Notes: a model not told the origin generated them from the sequence alone. A stretch of 64,000 nt of DNA from Fimbriimonas sp. (GCA_031292555.1 JARLGV010000021.1:62001-126000), one strand, 5' to 3'; numbered from the stretch's first letter, positions 1 to 9,606 are shown. Numbers and translations: made by a program.

Positions 1-1014
1 TGGGCCAACGACAATGATGACGGCCGAGTTCGGCTTCATCTGACCGCGCCGCGAACCGGGAGCAGGAGCCTGGAATTCGGCGCCGATTAGGTAAATGCGA
101 TGGGACTTGGCATCAAGCGCCATTGTGCGAGCGCTCTTTTGAGTTGGTAGGTTCTGAACCGTCTCATAGGCGCCGTTCGACTTGCGTGCCACTACCGAGA
201 GCGTGCCATCGCCACCGTTCGAACTAAATGCCACGTCGAAGGCCGGATCGAACCCTGCCGCGTCAGGCCCATCGCCGATCTTTGCCGTCTGAGCAAGCTT
301 GCCGGCCTTGGTGTCCGAGATCGCTAGCAGTCCGTCGCATGTCGAGAAGGTTCGATGGTGTTTGAGGTCGATCGACATTCCGGAAGGTCCCTCTGCAGGG
401 GCGATCTTCCATGTCTTGACGACCTTCAGCGCCTTCGCATCGATCTGCTGAACCTCGCTCGTATCCTCGATGTTCACGAAGACGGTTCCCATTCCGTCAG
501 CCTGGGGAAACTCCGGTTTGCCGTTGAGTTTAATCGTGCCGACGACTGAATTCGTCTTGACGTCGATGGCTGTAGCGTTGCCGGTTCGGCCGTTAAACGT
601 GAATACTCGATTGGTCGCTGAGTCAAACAGGATTGCGTCGGGATTCTCGCCCGTCACCTTGATCCGTGCCACCTCCTTCAATGACATGAGATCGAACACG
701 GTGACCGTGTTTTCTCTGCCGTTGCTCGTATAGCCACGCCTCAGTGCTCGATCGATCGCGATACCGTGCACTCCTGGCGTGTTCGCAATATCTCCGACCA
801 GCTTTCCGTTAGTTACATCCATAACTTGGACGTGGGTGCCTCGAGAGATGAAAAGCCGATGGCTGGGCGAATCGACCGTCATGTAGTCCCAACCACCGTC
901 ACCGGCGAGCGGGAATCTCTTTAGAACCTTGTAGTGCGGCACGTCGGCAAGGGCGGAAGCCGCGACCATTCCGGTAACGGCAATCAAAGCAAGGAAGCGG
1001 GATTTGGCCTGCAT
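1..1014 (-). CDS. Secreted YVTN-type beta-propeller protein, C-terminus cut by window edge
   Basis: Reading left from the ATG at 1014 gives 338 codons with no stop, so the C-terminus lies beyond position 1. The first ~23 residues form a signal peptide (basic start, then FLALIAVTGMVAASALA), so the product should be exported. The body repeats blades of about 40-45 residues with motifs such as GVHGIAIDR, GENPDAILFD and GPDAAGFDP, as in YVTN/YncE propellers. These fold into ring-shaped binding platforms; ligand and role cannot be told. A TATAAT box ends seven bases before the ATG and there is no Shine-Dalgarno, suggesting a leaderless transcript. The propeller call is firm, the function unknown. 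Confidence 0.8.
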   Translation of the reverse strand, partial: MQAKSRFLALIAVTGMVAASALADVPHYKVLKRFPLAGDGGWDYMTVDSPSHRLFISRGTHVQVMDVTNGKLVGDIANTPGVHGIAIDRALRRGYTSNGRENTVTVFDLMSLKEVARIKVTGENPDAILFDSATNRVFTFNGRTGNATAIDVKTNSVVGTIKLNGKPEFPQADGMGTVFVNIEDTSEVQQIDAKALKVVKTWKIAPAEGPSGMSIDLKHHRTFSTCDGLLAISDTKAGKLAQTAKIGDGPDAAGFDPAFDVAFSSNGGDGTLSVVARKSNGAYETVQNLPTQKSARTMALDAKSHRIYLIGAEFQAPAPGSRRGQMKPNSAVIIVVGP

Positions 1015-1109
1015 GGTGGGGATTATACGCACCCTGTTCCAGTAGGAGAGACCGGTAGTTCGTTAGAAAACTGACCAAAACTCCCCCGCGACAGACGGGT
1101 TGCAGGGGG

Positions 1110-2888
1110 CTACCGGTTGAGTTGACGCAGGGCCATATAGGCTTCGAAGCGAATCTCGATCTCGGGTCTGTTGAGCGCTTCAAGTAGCACTCTTCGGGTA
1201 CGAGCCGACCGACGAGAACCAAGCGCGCTTGCACAGAAGGCAGCCATTGGCGCATCAGACGATTGCACGCCTCTAGTCAGGAGCTCCGTCGAGGTCGGGT
1301 TCTGAATTCTCGCCAGGGCACCTGCGGCGACGAGATCGCCCTTGCGAGTCAGCCGCCCCAGCTCTCGGATCGCCTTCGTACCCAGTCCCTTCCACTCTTC
1401 GCTCAGCTCCGGCCTGGGTATCTGGGCAGCTATCGCATATAGGGGCGGAATGGCGCGAGCATCACCCATGCGTGCAAGGGACCTGACTGCAGACAATCGT
1501 ATGTCTCTATCATTCGACTCCACCAAGCGGATCAGCAGGGGAGACGCTAGGACATATTTCATGTTTCCGAGGGCACGAATGGCGCCTACTTGCAGCCTGG
1601 AATCGACTTTCGCAGAAACGATACTGGCCATTCTTGGACCAAGCGAGGCGTCTTTGAAACAGGCGAGGCATTTTCCAACAACGAACGCATGGGTTGGCGA
1701 CTTTTGGGCAAGGTCCAGGAGCGCGTCAAATCCGGACCGTCCCAGGTTAGCGATAGCATCGCCAGCCGCTTCGACGGTTGAGTCGAATTGGTTCTCTTTG
1801 GTGCATCCGTGCAGGATCCTCATCAAGGCGGGCACGGCTCTCGTGTCAGCTATCTCGCCTAGTGCGTAGACTGCATGGGTTCGCTCGAGTTTGGCGTCCA
1901 GCATGTGGATGAGCAAGGGTACGGTGGACCGACGCGCAAGCTTATGCAAAATGCTTGCTGCCAAGTGGAAGACCCAACCGGATGGATCGGGTTGACGCTC
2001 CTCAGCGGCGATAGCCTCTTCTAGCGCAGAAATGCACCTCGCGTCCGGACAGCGTTCGAAGTACTCCAGCGCGTCCATCCGCAAACTCTCGTCAGCAATG
2101 GACTCGATAGCAAATGGGATGGCCTCTTTGGACGACGAAGCGAGTATCCCCTTGAGCGCTTCGTGCCGCTTGCCCGAGCTCTGTAATTCTGTCATCAGAA
2201 TCCGGGTGGATCGCTTCGATCCTATTCGGCCGAGCGCCAAAGCGGCGCCCTCGCGGACGTCTGGAATCGGATTGTCGAGGGACGAAGCCAGCGACAGAAT
2301 CGACAGATCGCCAATATGCACCAAGGCGTCGATCGGAGTATCGTCTCGGACCTCATTCAACGAAGGGACCGCGGGGACCGTCGCCCCGAGATTCTTGACA
2401 AGCAAGGGAATCACCATTGCTGCCTTCAGTTCGCCGAGACTAAACCAAGCGCCCCTCATGACTTCGGAATCGCCGGACGCGCCAGCCTTCAGAAGATCAG
2501 GAACTACTGACTGGTCGCCAAAAGCCCCTAGCACGCGTGCCGCGATACCTCTTACCTCAAGCTCGGGATCGCTGCGAAGCACCATCAGAATTGGCGAAAC
2601 CGCAGACCTGTCCCCGATCTTACCGAGCACCTCAAGTGCATGGACACGTGCCCAGCCCTTCGATGACTCCAGGGCCCGGATCAGGTACGGCACTGCCGGT
2701 CTCCCGATCCTTCTAAGCCTCTCGCATGCCCTATCGGCCGGGGTCGTCACCATGAAATCGCCCCGATTCGATTCGCCACCCGAGACTTTGACGAGGTCAC
2801 GTATCAGAGCAGATTCGGTGGCTGGCGGCACGATCGGCGACTGAGTCAACCAGCAAGCGATTCCAAAGGAAGCGGCCAGAAGAGGCAT
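1110..2888 (-). CDS. HEAT-repeat (PBS-lyase-like) protein, probably exported
   Basis: This is a 592-residue protein. After a hydrophobic N-terminus (MPLLAASFGIACWLTQSP) it consists almost wholly of ~30-residue alpha-helical HEAT repeats, with recurring patterns such as EVRGIAARVLGAFGD, VREGAALALGRIG and IRLSAVRSLARMGDA. Such solenoids are protein-binding scaffolds and no catalytic domain is visible. The N-terminus reads as a signal peptide or lipoprotein signal (Cys12), so a periplasmic or membrane-attached location is likely. It starts 57 bases after the deacylase gene and may be co-transcribed with that operon, but nothing links their functions. No good ribosome-binding site was seen, so the start is tentative. 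Confidence 0.8.
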   Translation of the reverse strand: MPLLAASFGIACWLTQSPIVPPATESALIRDLVKVSGGESNRGDFMVTTPADRACERLRRIGRPAVPYLIRALESSKGWARVHALEVLGKIGDRSAVSPILMVLRSDPELEVRGIAARVLGAFGDQSVVPDLLKAGASGDSEVMRGAWFSLGELKAAMVIPLLVKNLGATVPAVPSLNEVRDDTPIDALVHIGDLSILSLASSLDNPIPDVREGAALALGRIGSKRSTRILMTELQSSGKRHEALKGILASSSKEAIPFAIESIADESLRMDALEYFERCPDARCISALEEAIAAEERQPDPSGWVFHLAASILHKLARRSTVPLLIHMLDAKLERTHAVYALGEIADTRAVPALMRILHGCTKENQFDSTVEAAGDAIANLGRSGFDALLDLAQKSPTHAFVVGKCLACFKDASLGPRMASIVSAKVDSRLQVGAIRALGNMKYVLASPLLIRLVESNDRDIRLSAVRSLARMGDARAIPPLYAIAAQIPRPELSEEWKGLGTKAIRELGRLTRKGDLVAAGALARIQNPTSTELLTRGVQSSDAPMAAFCASALGSRRSARTRRVLLEALNRPEIEIRFEAYMALRQLNR

Positions 2889-2945
2889 ATGAATTGGACG
2901 CGTCGACGAGGAACCAGTGACATGGCGGCATCAGCATCTTCGCCC

Positions 2946-4538
2946 TTATGCAAGCACTCGACCGGCTCTCACACCGGTGGAGCGCCCTTCGGCCCACACT
3001 GCCTTACCGTTGACCCAAACGTACTGTGCGCCGGTGGCCAACTGCGTCGAATGCTCGTACGTCGCCTGATCCGAAAAACCCGGTTCGAAGAGAACCATGT
3101 CGGCGAATGCTTCTGGCCGAATCCGTCCTCGATCCAAGAGCCCAAATCGCATTGCCGGCTCTGACGTCATCCGGCGTATGGCATCGGGCAGCGATATCCA
3201 TCGGGCATCGCCGACGATCTTGTTCAGCACCCTGGGAAAGGCGCCAAACGCCCGAGGATGGGGACTCCCGCCACAGCGCGGAATGCCATCCGAACCCACC
3301 ATGTGGAGGCCATGGGTGAATGCGGCTCGCAGGTCATCCTCGGCAAGCTGGAATAGGACCAGAGTGGTCGCGCCATTGTCGATCCGTATCAGCCTCTCCA
3401 GTACGTCAAACGGCTCGCATGACGCTTCCAGCGAGGCTTCGAGCAACGTCTTGCCCTCGAGGTCGCGCAGTGCTTGGGAACTCGTACCTGCTATCAACAC
3501 GGACTCCCAACCAATGACACTGATTTTGGATTGCCAGCCATCGGCATCGACATCCGTTTGCTCTACTTTGGCCCTCAGCACCGCCCGATAGGTCGCCGAG
3601 TCGAGCCGCTCCTTCAGCGCCCCTATTCCGCCCTCCAGGGCACTTGGAGGCAGGAGTTGAAGGGCATAGCTCGACCCTGCCAAGTACGGATACATGTCGA
3701 AACAAACGTCTATGCCGTCCATCCTCGCAAGCTCCAGTTCCAAAAGAGCACGAGTGACCATGCCCCAATTGGGACGTCCCGCCGCTTGAAGATGACTAAG
3801 AATCCCTCTTGCGCCCGATTCGCGCAACAAGTCCAAGAACTCATGGGTGGCATCTAGCAGCGCCGCCTCGTAGCTTCGAATGTGGGCCGCTACCGGCTTG
3901 CCACAGCGCGCGGCCACTCGACAGAGGGCCAGAAGCTCCAAGCGAGTCGCATAGGCGCTGGGAGGGTAGACAAGGCCAAGCGAAAGACCGATCGCTCCTT
4001 GCTGCAGCTGTGCTTCCAGGCGCTTCTCCATGCTTTCTACCTCTTGGGATCTAGCTTCGCTCGAGTCGAAGCCAAGAGCCTCCAGGCGCAGAGGCCCGTG
4101 GCCCACCAAAGAAGCTACATTGATGCCGATACCGTGCTCGCCTAGGTTTCGCCGGTAATCATCGAAACATTCGAAGACTTCGGTTGGCCCCAAGGACCCG
4201 AGCAAACTGCCGGCGTGCTCTACAAGCGATTCGCGGAATGAGTCGTTGCATGGAAAGAGCGAGAAGCCGCAATTGCCAACGATCACGGTCGTGACCCCCT
4301 GAGCGATCTTCTCGATCCGATCTGGCTCTCGAAGCATGGCCAAGTCGTCGTGGCAATGGCAGTCGATGAACCCGGGGGCGAGGAACAGCCCTGCCCCATC
4401 AATCGCAAGGAGGCTCCGGTCGTCGCAGGCGCCGACCGCGACAATTCGGTCGCCAACCACTCCCACGTCCACGATCGAGGGCTCGGCACCCGTGCCATCG
4501 AATACTGCTGCGCCCTTTACGACAAAACCCCGCTTCAT
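2946..4538 (-). CDS. N-acyl-D-amino-acid deacylase (amidohydrolase family)
   Basis: The 530-residue product is a metal-dependent amidohydrolase of the D-aminoacylase type, which hydrolyses N-acyl-D-amino acids to the free D-amino acid and a carboxylate. The N-terminal beta-sandwich strand (VFDGTGAEPSIVDVGVVGD) leads into the metal-binding motif PGFIDCHCHDD (His61, His63). GNCGFS follows, the position of the metal-binding Cys in D-aminoacylases, and AHIRSY, GSDG and HPRAFG motifs come later. An upstream in-frame start would add 32 poorly conserved residues. I chose the ATG at 4538 because it overlaps the stop of the preceding gene (TGATG), a translational-coupling arrangement. Its partners are a D-threonine aldolase-like gene and RidA, indicating D-amino-acid catabolism. 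Confidence 0.88.
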   Translation of the reverse strand: MKRGFVVKGAAVFDGTGAEPSIVDVGVVGDRIVAVGACDDRSLLAIDGAGLFLAPGFIDCHCHDDLAMLREPDRIEKIAQGVTTVIVGNCGFSLFPCNDSFRESLVEHAGSLLGSLGPTEVFECFDDYRRNLGEHGIGINVASLVGHGPLRLEALGFDSSEARSQEVESMEKRLEAQLQQGAIGLSLGLVYPPSAYATRLELLALCRVAARCGKPVAAHIRSYEAALLDATHEFLDLLRESGARGILSHLQAAGRPNWGMVTRALLELELARMDGIDVCFDMYPYLAGSSYALQLLPPSALEGGIGALKERLDSATYRAVLRAKVEQTDVDADGWQSKISVIGWESVLIAGTSSQALRDLEGKTLLEASLEASCEPFDVLERLIRIDNGATTLVLFQLAEDDLRAAFTHGLHMVGSDGIPRCGGSPHPRAFGAFPRVLNKIVGDARWISLPDAIRRMTSEPAMRFGLLDRGRIRPEAFADMVLFEPGFSDQATYEHSTQLATGAQYVWVNGKAVWAEGRSTGVRAGRVLA

Positions 4539-5596
4539 CAGAGTGTTTTGCCCCTGCATGCGATCGTGAGCCGTTTCACAACCTTGTCGTCTCGTGCTGC
4601 AATGAGTTCGTCGTGGAGGTTCACGACCACGCATACGTGGTTTGGCAGGATGCGTACCCTCTCACCAATCTGTAGTCCTGTGCAGGTGCCCGGAACCGAG
4701 ACCAAGGCATGCTCCTCGTAGAGTCGTTCGACCACCGAGTCTGGATACTCTCGGATCAAACCGAATCCCGAACCGATGCTTTCGGGAACCCGGTCGCTCG
4801 ACAGCGTCTTCGAGCCCGCATCGAGAATGGCCCGATCCTTCGATGGACGACTGACGACAGTGGCCAAAACATGAACGGCGCATTCGTCCATGGTCGCCGC
4901 GCCGACGCCTACGGTGGCTCGATCGTGAAAGACGTAGGTACCGTGCCGCACCTCGGTCAAGCCGGATATTTCGTGGGCTGACCATGCACTCGGCGTACCT
5001 GCCCCGGAAAATCCTGGGATTTCGATGGCCTTCAGGTCAAACGAGCCCTTCGCATCTTCAAAAAACTCTTGCGAAGCCGGAGATAGCGGATAGGTAATCA
5101 GCCCTCCGAAGAGAAGGCGCCCCGATGAGCAAGCCATTTGCGCCAGATTGAGTGCCTCGGCGACGGTACAAACACCCGTACGCCCTGCGCCGGAATCGAA
5201 GTCCACCCAAACTGTAATCGGTTGGCTAGCGGCGGTGGCGGCTTCCTCAGCAACCTGCAATCCAAGTTGCGAATCGACCGATACCGACACGCGAACACGC
5301 CGGGCAAGATTGGCGAGCCGCTCAGGTTTTCTCACCCCAACGATCGGGTAGGACAGGTGAATATCGCTCAGCCCGGCATCCGCCATGACTTCCGCTTCAG
5401 AGAGCTTCTGACACGTGATGCCTACCGCACCGCGGTCCACTTGCATGTGGGCGATCTCGGGACACTTATGGGTCTTGATGTGTGGACGCAACCTCAATCC
5501 ATGCAGGTCGCAGTACGCCTGCATTTTCAAGAGGTTCTGCTCGAGGATATCGAGATCCACGACTGGGACCGGGGTTTCAAGTTCGGAAACTAACAT
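4538..5596 (-). CDS. D-threonine aldolase / D-serine dehydratase-like PLP enzyme
   Basis: This 352-residue protein has an alanine-racemase-type TIM barrel followed by the DSD1 C-terminal beta domain. The PLP-lysine motif is RPHIKTHK (Lys41 probable), and a His-x-Cys pair near the C-terminus (PNHVCVVVNLHDE) matches the metal site of D-threonine aldolases and eukaryotic-type D-serine dehydratases. The family cleaves D-beta-hydroxy amino acids to glycine plus an aldehyde, or deaminates D-serine; the sequence alone does not decide which. It lies between ridA (14 bases upstream) and the D-aminoacylase gene (one-base overlap), so free D-amino acids released by the deacylase are a plausible substrate. 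Confidence 0.85.
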   Translation of the reverse strand: MLVSELETPVPVVDLDILEQNLLKMQAYCDLHGLRLRPHIKTHKCPEIAHMQVDRGAVGITCQKLSEAEVMADAGLSDIHLSYPIVGVRKPERLANLARRVRVSVSVDSQLGLQVAEEAATAASQPITVWVDFDSGAGRTGVCTVAEALNLAQMACSSGRLLFGGLITYPLSPASQEFFEDAKGSFDLKAIEIPGFSGAGTPSAWSAHEISGLTEVRHGTYVFHDRATVGVGAATMDECAVHVLATVVSRPSKDRAILDAGSKTLSSDRVPESIGSGFGLIREYPDSVVERLYEEHALVSVPGTCTGLQIGERVRILPNHVCVVVNLHDELIAARDDKVVKRLTIACRGKTL

Positions 5597-5610
5597 GAGC
5601 TATAGTCGAC

Positions 5611-6000
5611 CTAACCCGGCACGGCGGCAATGCAGTCGATCTCTATCAGGATGCCAGGCAACCAACATCCGATCGTCGTGCGAGCCGGCGGCTGCTTCGG
5701 AAAGAACTCGCTATAGATCGCGTTGTACTCGGCAAACCGGCTCGGGTCGGTCAAAAAGACATTCATCTTCACAATGTCGTCAAGCCCCAAACCGATCCCT
5801 CTCAAAACGGTCCGTACGTTGGAGATCGTCTGACGTACTTGGTCTGCGAACAGCGGAGGCGTTATCCCCGACACCGGATCCTTCGGTCCCTGTCCCGACA
5901 CGAATGCAAAACCGTTGGCGACAACCACGTGCGAATAGCACCCCGCTGGCATAACGGCCCCTTCCACCATCAGATATTCACCTGCCCTCTCTTTCTCCAT
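5611..6000 (-). CDS. ridA: RidA (YjgF/UK114) family enamine/imine deaminase
   Basis: The 129-residue length is typical of RidA. This family hydrolyses reactive 2-aminoacrylate and related enamines or imines, such as those released by PLP enzymes acting on serine or threonine, to 2-keto acids and ammonia. The conserved substrate-binding arginine (PPARTTIG, Arg107) and the C-terminal glutamate (ILIEIDCIAAV, Glu120) are both present. It is the first gene of the D-amino-acid operon, and its job as a clean-up partner for the adjacent PLP enzyme fits well. A TAACGT box ends six bases before the ATG, suggesting a leaderless mRNA. Confidence 0.9.
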   Translation of the reverse strand: MEKERAGEYLMVEGAVMPAGCYSHVVVANGFAFVSGQGPKDPVSGITPPLFADQVRQTISNVRTVLRGIGLGLDDIVKMNVFLTDPSRFAEYNAIYSEFFPKQPPARTTIGCWLPGILIEIDCIAAVPG

Positions 6001-6137
6001 TGGAAAACGTTACCATGTGGGAGGAAGGCGGAGCGCACGAAGCGGCTTCTGGCCCGCCAGATTGATTCACCTCGCCACACGCCATCAACGCCGCCTCGCC
6101 CAGAGCGTAAACTGGTCGCGGTTCTGGTGGGTTCGAC

Positions 6138-7100
6138 ATGATCTTTGGTTGCCCGATACTCGCCCTCGCTACGGTCGCCGGCCGTCAGGCGGCCTATCTT
6201 CCCCGCTTCTGGGTTGCGGAAAAGAGCGCCTACGTGCTGGAGGACTCAAAATCCGACAACATCTTTGTCCGGCGTTTTGTCGAAACCTCTGCGGGCATTC
6301 GACAGGCAGGATCCCCGATCCGCATAAAGGACTTCGTGGTTGGGAGTGGTCCCGGCTTAGGCGACTCTCTGCTCCTGCTCTGCCGCAAGACCGAGAAGAT
6401 TTACCAAGTCGTAAGAGTCGCCAACGGGTTGGTTAAGCCCGTTTGCAGCTTGCGGCACTTTAGCAGTCGGATCGATCCTCAGATCACGCTGCGCGAAACT
6501 AACGAGTGCATCGTCGTGGAAGATCCGACTACGCAGGGAGACGACCTTAACCTTAGGATCTGGCTGTATGGCACCGCCTGGGCAGGACCTTTGCTCACTA
6601 ACTATCTCGATGCCCGTTCCCCCGTCAATTCGAGAGAATCAGTTAAGTCGGCAGCCTATGGCTGGACCAAGCAAGGTGATCGGATGTGGAATATCGACGA
6701 TCAAAACCCCACTCGAAACAGAGTTGGTGATTTTTGGATCGTTCCCGAGAAGATCGTCGTGCAGGGGAACAAGACAGTCGATGACCTTGTCCCCATTCAA
6801 TCTATGGCGGAAGGCTGGCTTTCGTTTGTCGTCCAAAGCGGCGACGATTCGTGGATCATCAGGTTCGGACCGACCTATCGATCCTATCCGAGCTGCAAGC
6901 TGGACCTTTGGCAGGAGTCTGGTCCGAGTCAGTTACATGATCTCTGGACGAAGGGCTCGCCAACCTTTAGCGATTCACGAGGCAGATTCTGGGTCTACCG
7001 GTCCGACCATGTCTTTCATCGCTTGGAATTAAGGCATGTACGACAGGAGAACCTAAAGTTCGGTTATTCCTATGTTCTTGAGTCGGAGAAAATGAAGTGA
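6138..7100 (+). CDS. Hypothetical protein, possibly exported
   Basis: This open frame of 320 residues is not recognised. The N-terminus (MIFGCPILALATVAGRQAA) is hydrophobic and could be a short signal peptide. The rest is rich in beta-strand-like segments, Trp and charged residues without clear repeats (for example VRVANGLVKPVCSLRHF, IWLYGTAWAGPLL). A weak beta-propeller-like rhythm can be imagined but is not demonstrable by eye. It is transcribed away from ridA and convergently with the E2 gene. It has no recognisable Shine-Dalgarno or close -10 box, so the start is uncertain. Coding status is supported by length and by the absence of a better frame. Confidence 0.6.
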   Translation: MIFGCPILALATVAGRQAAYLPRFWVAEKSAYVLEDSKSDNIFVRRFVETSAGIRQAGSPIRIKDFVVGSGPGLGDSLLLLCRKTEKIYQVVRVANGLVKPVCSLRHFSSRIDPQITLRETNECIVVEDPTTQGDDLNLRIWLYGTAWAGPLLTNYLDARSPVNSRESVKSAAYGWTKQGDRMWNIDDQNPTRNRVGDFWIVPEKIVVQGNKTVDDLVPIQSMAEGWLSFVVQSGDDSWIIRFGPTYRSYPSCKLDLWQESGPSQLHDLWTKGSPTFSDSRGRFWVYRSDHVFHRLELRHVRQENLKFGYSYVLESEKMK

Positions 7101-7178
7101 ACGAGCCACCGCGACGCCACGTAAACAGCGCGGTTCGCATTGTCGCCAAACTCCCCATAACCCAAACCCCGATTCCAG

Positions 7179-8456
7179 CTACTTGAAGAAGTCGAACGCT
7201 TGGAGCCGATCGCGAATCGCGGCCAGGAATTTCCCGGCAACAAGGCCGTCGATGATTCGGTGGTCATAGGTCAATACTAGGTGCATGATCGAGCGGATCG
7301 CGATCATGTCGTCAACGATCACGGGCGTCTTCTGAATGCTGTAGGTACCCAGAATCCCGGCCTGGGGTGCATTGATCATCGGCGTGCCGAAAAGCGCGCC
7401 GTAAGTGCCCGGATTCGTAAGCGTGAATGTCCCGCCCTGCACGTCCGCAGTCTTCAGGCTGTTGCTTCGCGCAGCCTTTGCGATCGCCTCGAGATCCTTG
7501 GCGATCTCGATCAGATTCTTTTCATGGCAGTCTCGGATGACCGGAACGATCAGCCCTTCGTCGCCTTTCGCTCCAAGCGCAACTGCAATGCCGATGTTGA
7601 CGCCCTTTGGCGTCAAGATCTGGTTATCAGACGTCAAGGTCGAGTTGGCGATCGGAAACTCACGGAGCGTTTCGGCAAGCGCTTTGATAAAGAACGGCGT
7701 ATAGGTCAGTTTGACCCCATAGGTTTCCTGGAACGAGTCCTTGTTACGCTCCCGGAACTTCACCATGTTGGTGACATCGACCTGGGTGACCGTCGACACG
7801 GTGGGCACCTGGGAGCTTCGGATCATCGCCTCGGCAATCATTTTCCGCATGCCCACAAGCGGCGTCAGCGTCTGGTCGGGTCCGGCCACCGATCGATCAG
7901 CCGGTTTCGGTTGAGGCGGAGCGACCGGTGCTGCGGAAATCGGAGTCGCCGGTGCGGTTGGCTTGGCGTGAGCCCCCAGAAAGATCTCGATGTCCTTCTT
8001 TGTGACTCGACCGCCCTCTCCGGTCCCAGTGATGGACTGCAATTCTATCTCAGATAGCCCGTTCTCCTTGGCCATTGCCTTAACGACCGGCGTAAACCAC
8101 CGCTTCTCCGACGAGGTAGACGGCGCGATCTCCAAGGGCTTGGCCAGTTCTTCGTTCACTGGCGCTGCCTCGCCGGTTACAGATGCCGATGCTGTAGCTT
8201 GTGATTCGGCTCCGGCCTCCCTCGGTTCAATGATTCCCATTGCGTGAAACACTTCCACGTTGCCGCCTTCTGGAATGAGGATCTTGATGAGAATTCCGGA
8301 GACAGGTGACGGCAATTCGGTATTGACCTTATCGGTCATGATCTCGACGATCGGTTCGTCGGCCTGTACCGTGTCGCCCTCTTTCTTTAGCCAACGGCTA
8401 ATGGTCCCTTCGTGGACTGACTCTCCAAGTTCCGGCATCAAGATCTCGACTGGCAT
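7179..8456 (-). CDS. Dihydrolipoamide acyltransferase (E2) of a 2-oxo-acid dehydrogenase complex
   Basis: The 425-residue protein has the classic E2 order. An N-terminal lipoyl domain carries the lipoylated lysine in EIMTDKVNTE (Lys43). A Pro/Ala-rich linker comes next, then a peripheral subunit-binding domain near residues 118-160 (TPVVKAMAKENGL to GRVTKKDIEIFL), a second Pro/Ala linker, and the catalytic acyltransferase domain with YDHRIIDG (His399, Asp403). It transfers acyl groups from E1 to CoA. Which complex it serves (pyruvate, 2-oxoglutarate or branched-chain) cannot be settled because no E1 or E3 gene is nearby. A TAAACT box ends six bases before the ATG, so the transcript may be leaderless. 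Confidence 0.9.
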   Translation of the reverse strand: MPVEILMPELGESVHEGTISRWLKKEGDTVQADEPIVEIMTDKVNTELPSPVSGILIKILIPEGGNVEVFHAMGIIEPREAGAESQATASASVTGEAAPVNEELAKPLEIAPSTSSEKRWFTPVVKAMAKENGLSEIELQSITGTGEGGRVTKKDIEIFLGAHAKPTAPATPISAAPVAPPQPKPADRSVAGPDQTLTPLVGMRKMIAEAMIRSSQVPTVSTVTQVDVTNMVKFRERNKDSFQETYGVKLTYTPFFIKALAETLREFPIANSTLTSDNQILTPKGVNIGIAVALGAKGDEGLIVPVIRDCHEKNLIEIAKDLEAIAKAARSNSLKTADVQGGTFTLTNPGTYGALFGTPMINAPQAGILGTYSIQKTPVIVDDMIAIRSIMHLVLTYDHRIIDGLVAGKFLAAIRDRLQAFDFFK

Positions 8457-8512
8457 GTCGATAGTTTACCGGCACCCACCTTGGCGCTGGGCGAGTCAGA
8501 CAGGCCGGCAAC

Positions 8513-9439
8513 TCAGCTGGCAACCAGGAAGCTGCGCAGGTCCTCTTCATTGACACCTGGTTCCCCGGGCGCTACGTTATCTAGGCGTCCCGATCTCATC
8601 CAGGATTCCAATTCGTCGACAAGATCGAAAAGATGCGCAAAGCTGTCGACATAGAAGAGGAGCGGCTGATAATGGTCGATCTCAAATGACTGGTTGATCA
8701 CCCACTCCAACTGGATCGGATAGCGCTGCACTTCTCTCGATTCGATGCAGTGGCGAATCTCGCCAAAGGAACTCAAAAGGCCGCTTCCGTATACTTTCAG
8801 CCCATGCTGAGAGTTCATGAGGCCAAATTCGATCGTGAACCAGAAGAAGCGGGCCATCGCCCGGATAATGCTGGTCAGACGTCGAAGCTTCTCATTCTCA
8901 TCGGCAATATCGAGAACGATCTCGGCGGCCGTATGGGCGCAGTCGCCGAATCTGACGAGAGCGTCGGCAAATGCTGGATCGGTGTGCATTGGCACATGAC
9001 CGGCGATGTCGTGGAAGATGTCCGGCTCGGGAAGGTAGTCCAGTCGATCCGATCGCCGAATGGTGATCGTCGTCGGAAACTCTCTATTCCGCAGGCAATC
9101 GAAGAACTTGAACGCGGGGACATAGCCGCTCACCGGTTTCGCCTTAAAGCGGGTCAGTGGTTCGAGGAACCGGTTGACTTCATCAAGGCGTGGCACTCGC
9201 TCCGGGTCTAGACACAGGGACTCTATACCGTGAAGAAAATGCTCATTCGCGTATTCGCCCCAGCGGCCCTGCATTCGTGAAAACAGCTTGCGCCATGAGT
9301 CGTGGTTTTCGACGGAGTACAACTCATATGGCTGAGCGATGTAAAGCTCCCCGTTGCTGCGTGCCAGATCGATGAACTCGGCTTCGGATGTCGTCAGGCC
9401 TTTTGCTGGATGGTAGGAATTATGATCGGTGAGAGCCAC
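8513..9439 (-). CDS. phhA: Phenylalanine 4-monooxygenase
   Basis: This is an aromatic-amino-acid hydroxylase of the bacterial PAH type, 308 residues, converting phenylalanine to tyrosine with a tetrahydropterin and O2. The iron ligands are visible: EPDIFHDIAGHVP gives His143 and His148, and FWFTIEFGL gives Glu204. TTITIRRSDRLDYLPEPD upstream matches the pterin/substrate pocket. The GTG start at 9439 is supported by AGGAG seven bases upstream on the minus strand. No pterin recycling gene (phhB) is adjacent. The E2 gene downstream is separated by 56 bases and may not be related. Confidence 0.92.
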   Translation of the reverse strand: MALTDHNSYHPAKGLTTSEAEFIDLARSNGELYIAQPYELYSVENHDSWRKLFSRMQGRWGEYANEHFLHGIESLCLDPERVPRLDEVNRFLEPLTRFKAKPVSGYVPAFKFFDCLRNREFPTTITIRRSDRLDYLPEPDIFHDIAGHVPMHTDPAFADALVRFGDCAHTAAEIVLDIADENEKLRRLTSIIRAMARFFWFTIEFGLMNSQHGLKVYGSGLLSSFGEIRHCIESREVQRYPIQLEWVINQSFEIDHYQPLLFYVDSFAHLFDLVDELESWMRSGRLDNVAPGEPGVNEEDLRSFLVAS

Positions 9440-9577
9440 GCTGCATCTCCTGAGTTTCTCTGACGATAGGATATCGCCCTGCCCGGCAATTATTCTAGTA
9501 CCAAGTGGCCCAGTCAGAATTGGAGCTACTTCTACTAGAGAGCCATCAAGCCAAGTAGCGGCTCCTAAACAGCAGAA

Positions 9578-9606
9578 GAGCCGCCGACCTTCCGGGCCGG
9601 CGACTC
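9578..9606 (-). terminator. Rho-independent terminator after the first receiver gene
   Basis: On the minus strand the RNA folds into a 12-pair stem (two G-U pairs) with a five-base CGGAA loop, immediately followed by UUCUGCUGUUU. It lies 25 bases after the stop codon of the receiver gene at 9632. Confidence 0.7.
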
